A stretch of 64,000 bases of DNA, taken from positions 62,001 through 126,000 of the forward strand of contig JAGDZK010000016.1 in assembly GCA_049115935.1 (NCBI GenBank). Reading direction: 5' to 3'. Below, piece by piece: positions 60,079-64,000 of the stretch. The stretch is from Bermanella sp049115935 (GTDB lineage: Bacteria; Pseudomonadota; Gammaproteobacteria; Pseudomonadales; Oceanobacteraceae). Each line of letters begins with the position of its first letter. Position 1 is the first letter of the stretch. The notes beneath the pieces were generated by a model, which was given only the letters and a program-made list of their open reading frames with translations, did no database searches and was not told the DNA's origin. Made by a program: the position numbers and the translations under genes.

Positions 60079-62430
60079 TCATAGTTCTTCAATATTGAAG
60101 TAATTGAGGTCAAGTCCATCTGTTGATGGGCTTGAATGAGGTGTTCGGTCTTTTATGGTTACAGATTTTAGATCGCAATTTTTATAGGATAAACCCGTTT
60201 CATTGGATGTAAAATCGTAACTAAAGAATTTATTCGTTGTAATCGTGCCTATCTGGTTCTTGCCGTTTAGCGCTTCTTCATCGCAGTTTACTAATTTGAC
60301 TGAAATATACCCATGCTCTGGATAGTTTTGCGTGTTAGCAGTATTTGAGGATATTTCATTTAGAGTAAGCTTTTTTTGATGTATGGGCAAAATAGCAGGG
60401 TAGCCATGTATTGAGCAAAATACAGTCAGCTTGCCTCTTTTGCCTAAACTTAAGAAGTTTATATCATTGCCAATGGTTTCTTCTTTCAAAAATAAATAAT
60501 CAACATTTTGTCTATCTGGATTTACATCTTGAGGCTGATATTTAACACTTAAGGTGGAAGCATCACATAAAACATTGGTATCGACTTGCTGTAAAATACA
60601 TTTTTTAAAGCCTTTTGTATTAATAGCAAATAAATTAGCGCAAACATCGTAATTGAAGTTTTTACCGAGCTTTTCAATTTTAATGTTGTCTACCAAGATT
60701 CCATAGCTATCTGGTAGGCCATTGTCCATTAGCATGATTCGGCTAAATTTTTGGCTGGCTGTAACCTCAATTGAAGCCGTTTTGAATGTATTGAAGATAG
60801 GTGGGAAATATTCTTTTTTTCCAGAAAACCTCAAAACAAAATGACGATAAGCGTTAATGGGCTGGTTACTGTAACTCCGCATTTTATAATCAACACTTAG
60901 TCGGTAATTGTAGCCAGCCTCAGTTGGTATGAAGGAGTGTATTTTGAGTGATGCTGGTTCATTATTATTAATGTTGCAGTGGTATAAGTCTGAATCTAAT
61001 TCAGCAATTATGTTGCTTGATAAACCTGAGTTATAAGTGTTAGATCGACCTACCTCAATTTGGGGCGGGCATAGTAGTGCGGCTAACTCGTTAGTCATTT
61101 CATCATGCTCATACCCTAATCTATCTGCTAATAATTTCCTGCTTCGTTTTGTCCACCTTAAATTGAATAAAATTTCCTCGTCAATAGTGTAGTTTTTCTT
61201 TTTGGTCTGCTCTGTAATACCAAAGTCGGTTAAATACCAATTTAAGCCATTATCAAATCCCTGAAAATCTTGTGAAAAAATGAGTGTGCTGTCTTGGGGA
61301 ATGGTGGGGTCATAGGGGGCAATGTCATCTTGATTCAAATGGCCGTCGCCATCAATGTCATCATCTGAGTTATCACCAATACCATCTTTATCGAGATCAC
61401 TCCACTCCGATGGTGTTAATGGGAATTGATCATCGGTGTTGTTGTAGCCGTCGCCATCAATGTCATTATCTGAATTATCGCCAATGCCATCCGCATCAAG
61501 GTCACTCCATTCTGAGGCGTCAAAAGGAAAAGCATCTATGGTATTTTCATGGCCATCACCATCAATATCATTGTCTAAATCATCGCTGATTCCATCATTG
61601 TCTAAATCGCTAACTGGGTTTGAAGAGGGTGAGTCGTTATTGTCTTCAGTGCTCTCTTCTGGAGGAGAGGGAATAGGGATATCATTTTTTGTGTCTTGGA
61701 ATAGGCTTGTTTGTAAAAGTTGCTGGAGATAATTTTGTAAACTCTCAATATCTATTAGAGGGAATTTCTGAGTTAGTATTTCAAGAATGTCATTGTATGT
61801 TAATAGTTCTACACCTGCTTCTAGCGGGATATTTAAGTCAATAGGGTCCGAATCACTATTGAAGTGAGTGGTAGCAGTGTTGGAATGTATTTTTTTAAAT
61901 AAAGTTTTAGATGTATTTGAGGAAATACTGAGTTGATCATCATCGTTGCATTCAAATGATAGAGTGAATGTATTAGTTTCAAGATCACTAACGGGGCATA
62001 GAGGTACCTTGGATTGATCGATATCGCCTTCATATTTATTTGTGCAGCTATTTACCAATGTTAAAAAACGACTATTGTCTTTAGCATTAAATAGAATGCT
62101 ACTGAATTTAGAATGCTTATCGATAGTTTGTTGATCGCTAGATGTCCATGTCCTAATTTCAAGACCGTTAAAATAAATATTGTTATCGTTAGTGAGAGTG
62201 ATGTTCGGTAATTCAGTGGGATTAGATATGATTATAAAGCTGATACTTGCAGGTGTGTGGTAGTTTTGACCTAAAATGTTTATTTCCTGAGTGCTGGATT
62301 TCCATGTGCCTTCTAAGCACGCGTACTGCTGTAAAATGCTTTGTGCACTATCAATGGCTTCACTTGTCTTGGAGTCACTACTGCAAGCTGTGAGAGTAAG
62401 CAGCATCCAACAAGCAATGATAATTTTCAT
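60079..62430 (-). CDS. Large surface lipoprotein with Ca-binding Asp repeats
   Basis: 783 residues. A lipoprotein signal peptide ends at 'LTLTACSS' (Cys16). Three tandem 35-residue repeats (residues 275-379; bases 61294-61608) carry 'DxDxDGIxDxxDxDIDGDG', the thrombospondin-type-3/calcium-binding pattern found in extracellular bacterial proteins. The region after the repeats ('LIFSQDFQGFDNGLNWYLT') begins a beta-rich, carbohydrate-binding-like domain with several cysteines. No catalytic motif was recognised. Likely exported, Ca-stabilised and anchored to the outer membrane. Confidence 0.8.
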   Translation of the reverse strand: MKIIIACWMLLTLTACSSDSKTSEAIDSAQSILQQYACLEGTWKSSTQEINILGQNYHTPASISFIIISNPTELPNITLTNDNNIYFNGLEIRTWTSSDQQTIDKHSKFSSILFNAKDNSRFLTLVNSCTNKYEGDIDQSKVPLCPVSDLETNTFTLSFECNDDDQLSISSNTSKTLFKKIHSNTATTHFNSDSDPIDLNIPLEAGVELLTYNDILEILTQKFPLIDIESLQNYLQQLLQTSLFQDTKNDIPIPSPPEESTEDNNDSPSSNPVSDLDNDGISDDLDNDIDGDGHENTIDAFPFDASEWSDLDADGIGDNSDNDIDGDGYNNTDDQFPLTPSEWSDLDKDGIGDNSDDDIDGDGHLNQDDIAPYDPTIPQDSTLIFSQDFQGFDNGLNWYLTDFGITEQTKKKNYTIDEEILFNLRWTKRSRKLLADRLGYEHDEMTNELAALLCPPQIEVGRSNTYNSGLSSNIIAELDSDLYHCNINNNEPASLKIHSFIPTEAGYNYRLSVDYKMRSYSNQPINAYRHFVLRFSGKKEYFPPIFNTFKTASIEVTASQKFSRIMLMDNGLPDSYGILVDNIKIEKLGKNFNYDVCANLFAINTKGFKKCILQQVDTNVLCDASTLSVKYQPQDVNPDRQNVDYLFLKEETIGNDINFLSLGKRGKLTVFCSIHGYPAILPIHQKKLTLNEISSNTANTQNYPEHGYISVKLVNCDEEALNGKNQIGTITTNKFFSYDFTSNETGLSYKNCDLKSVTIKDRTPHSSPSTDGLDLNYFNIEEL
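61294..61608 (-). repeat. Three 105-bp tandem repeats coding for Ca-binding Asp units
   Basis: Units 61504-61608, 61399-61503 and 61294-61398 encode three 35-residue copies; the first two end with 'SEWS' and share most residues. They lie in the large lipoprotein gene. Confidence 0.88.
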
Positions 62431-62645
62431 TGGATAATCGCTATTAGTTTTAATCTAGGATAAATGAGAACTGGGTTTGTTTGAAATTAAAGTAAGGAAT
62501 GAAAAAAATATTTTTTAGAAGACGGCTTGGGATTTTATGGTAACTCTTTGTAAAATATAGGTTGTTGGTTTTTTTATTGTTTTATATTAATTTACTCTTT
62601 AATAGCATTTAAGTATATAGGATTTTGTTCTTAATGCCTGAATGA

Positions 62646-63314
62646 TTAAGGTAGCGCCAGAGTGAATACACCTCCGTTTAAGTCCCCACCATTTCGCAGG
62701 CTTATAAAACCTGTTTTGTCATTATTCTTGTGTCTTTTGGCAATTTGAGATGCAAAGTGCAAGCCCAGCTTTGTGCTGCCATTTCTAAAGTCCAGATTAT
62801 TTTCTGGTTGATCTATATTGGATATCATGTTTTCTGGATAGCCCGAGCCATCATCACAGATCTCAATAATCAGAAAATCGTTCTCTTCTTTTATGTTGAT
62901 AGTAATCTGACTTTTTGTATAGCGAACAGTATTAACGATAATGTTATTGATAATACTTGAGATCAAGTCAGGGTCAAAAAACCATGTGGCGTCTTCATCG
63001 CCTTGGATAGTGAGTGATATGTTATGTTTGGCTAATAATGCTTGATTTTTTAACTGTTGCTCATGGATGATGTCCCATATGTGATGCTCATCAATTACAA
63101 CATGCAAATGGTTGCTACCCAGACGATACACACCAAGAAGGTGGATTAAGTCATTGTTTAAGCGACTTGCCTCATAATTTAAATTGGCTAAATGCTTCTT
63201 AGTGTTTTCGGGCGTGTCATTTGTGACCTCTTCAATTGAGTTAAGAATAAGGCTTATTGCATTTTTCATGTCGTGAATACAAGACGCTAGGTGAAAGTCA
63301 AAATCATTATCCAT
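62646..63314 (-). CDS. Soluble histidine kinase-like protein
   Basis: About 222 residues from the ATG at 63314 (AAAAAGGTG upstream; a GTG lies three codons earlier). There is no sensor or membrane region: it starts almost directly with a HisKA-like helix whose His14 is in 'SCIHDMKNAISL', then an HATPase domain ('IINNIIVNTVRYT', 'EICDDGSGYPENM', 'TKLGLHFASQIAKR'). It overlaps the upstream TPR gene by 8 bp, so the two are made together; the partner probably supplies the input. Confidence 0.85.
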   Translation of the reverse strand: MDNDFDFHLASCIHDMKNAISLILNSIEEVTNDTPENTKKHLANLNYEASRLNNDLIHLLGVYRLGSNHLHVVIDEHHIWDIIHEQQLKNQALLAKHNISLTIQGDEDATWFFDPDLISSIINNIIVNTVRYTKSQITINIKEENDFLIIEICDDGSGYPENMISNIDQPENNLDFRNGSTKLGLHFASQIAKRHKNNDKTGFISLRNGGDLNGGVFTLALP

Positions 63315-64000
63315 TTGTGTCACCTTTTTCTGTATTTTTGTTGATGGTTGCTAGTGTTTTTCTTATTGAGTTGTATCGGTTATATTGGGGGTGATCACTG
63401 GAAATGCCTTTTACGACACTTAAGTGCTGGTCGCATTGGTGAAGAATTTCTTTTTTTAAACCCGTTTTTTTCATTTGAAAGATAAGTGATTGAACAATGT
63501 TTAATCGTAGGCCTATGTGTTTTGGTGAGTTTTTTGTGGCTTTTAAAAAGCACTTCATGGCATCAAGATAATTGCCGGCCTCAAACATTTTTATGCCTTC
63601 TTTGTTTGCGGCTATTACATCATTTTTTCCAGATTCTGTGATGGGTTCGTCAACAATTTTATCTAGCTTTGCAGAAACCTCAGGGTCATCTTTGTATTGA
63701 ATTGCTAATGCGTTTAAAAGTTCATTGGCTTTATCTTTGTGGCCGGATATTAAATAGCTTTTAGCTAGCTCTAATTGGGTTCGAAGGTTCGAAGTGTTGC
63801 CTACTTTTTTAATGCGATTATGAGCCGACTCAAGTGACTTCTCTGCACTTTTTTCATCGTTTATGCTGTGATACGCACGGGATTCAATTAATTTACTTTG
63901 AATTTTAATATCTTGATCGGTACTTTCTCGATGAGTTTTTTGGATGGTCGATATGGCTTCTTTTGCGTAGTCTTTGCTCTTTCTATCGTCAGAGCTATGC
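63307..64000 (-). CDS. TPR-repeat protein, N-terminus outside the window
   Basis: The frame stays open to the right edge, giving at least the last 231 residues. It consists of helical pairs of TPR type (for example 'GNYLDAMKCFLKATKNSPKHIGL' broken over two helices and 'LELAKSYLISGHKDKANELLNAL'). Its stop overlaps the histidine kinase start as ATGGATAA. Known relatives in marine gammaproteobacteria have a receiver domain before the TPRs, so a TPR response regulator is a reasonable guess that the missing part would settle. Confidence 0.7.
   Translation of the reverse strand, partial: HSSDDRKSKDYAKEAISTIQKTHRESTDQDIKIQSKLIESRAYHSINDEKSAEKSLESAHNRIKKVGNTSNLRTQLELAKSYLISGHKDKANELLNALAIQYKDDPEVSAKLDKIVDEPITESGKNDVIAANKEGIKMFEAGNYLDAMKCFLKATKNSPKHIGLRLNIVQSLIFQMKKTGLKKEILHQCDQHLSVVKGISSDHPQYNRYNSIRKTLATINKNTEKGDTNG

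Noticed and set aside
61284..61589. A His/Cys-rich plus-strand frame
   Set aside because: It is the antisense shadow of the Asp-rich tandem repeats of the lipoprotein gene; the composition follows from GATGGCGAT-type codons.
61294..61608. Regularly spaced repeats that could suggest a CRISPR array
   Set aside because: The units are contiguous 105-bp coding repeats in frame, with no spacer/repeat alternation.

Overview
The window looks like a chromosomal segment of a moderately A+T-rich marine gammaproteobacterium on the Oceanospirillales/Pseudomonadales side (Bermanella-, Oceanobacter- or Oleispira-like; genus is inference). The main clue is the backbone yciK-like SDR / mupP / ubiG / MTA-SAH deaminase / gyrA / serC / pheA / hisC / tyrA-aroA fusion / cmk / rpsA / ihfB, an order known from pseudomonads. 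A ccmABCDEFGHI cytochrome c maturation operon, a fatty acyl-CoA reductase-like enzyme and a desaturase with its own ferredoxin reductase fit an aerobic, lipid-metabolising organism. No tRNA, rRNA, CRISPR array, transposase or phage gene was seen.

Region by region: 1-3.5 kb holds the end of an amidohydrolase, an SDR, a membrane protein and an RluA-type pseudouridine synthase. 3.5-6.6 kb is a glutathione-dependent formaldehyde detoxification locus (LysR regulator, class III alcohol dehydrogenase, S-formylglutathione hydrolase). 6.6-15.2 kb carries a P-loop kinase-like protein, a class II fumarase, the desaturase/ferredoxin reductase pair, a 453-nt gene-free stretch with an orphan plus-strand terminator (possible small RNA), hemN, a polyamine-binding protein, acylphosphatase and a lipoprotein. 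15.2-25.2 kb has a FliK-like/FlhB-tail-like pair divergent from the ccm operon, then a DTW-domain tRNA modification gene. 25.2-30.1 kb is a TetR-regulated RND efflux pair. 30.1-36.4 kb has a VOC protein, a membrane histidine kinase, the acyl-CoA reductase-like gene, trmO, a diguanylate cyclase and the SDR that opens the conserved block.

36.4-59.3 kb is the conserved block with two insertions. A Wzz-type chain-length gene sits 3 bp behind gyrA. Between rpsA and ihfB lies a tightly overlapping operon of seven reading frames: a putative sialyltransferase-like glycosyltransferase, neuA, neuB, neuC, a 58-codon unknown, a CDP-glycerol glycerophosphotransferase-like protein and a tagD-type cytidylyltransferase. 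Together they predict CMP-sialic acid and CDP-glycerol, each with a candidate transferase, so a surface glycan carrying sialic acid and glycerol phosphate. No flippase, polymerase or export gene is present. pgi follows ihfB. The distal end (59.3-64 kb) has a small membrane protein, a MAPEG protein, a large Ca-binding-repeat lipoprotein, and a soluble histidine kinase-like protein overlapping a TPR protein that runs off the edge.

Several starts were set by ribosome-binding sites rather than by the longest frame; these are noted per gene. All functions are assigned by reading motifs; no database search was run.
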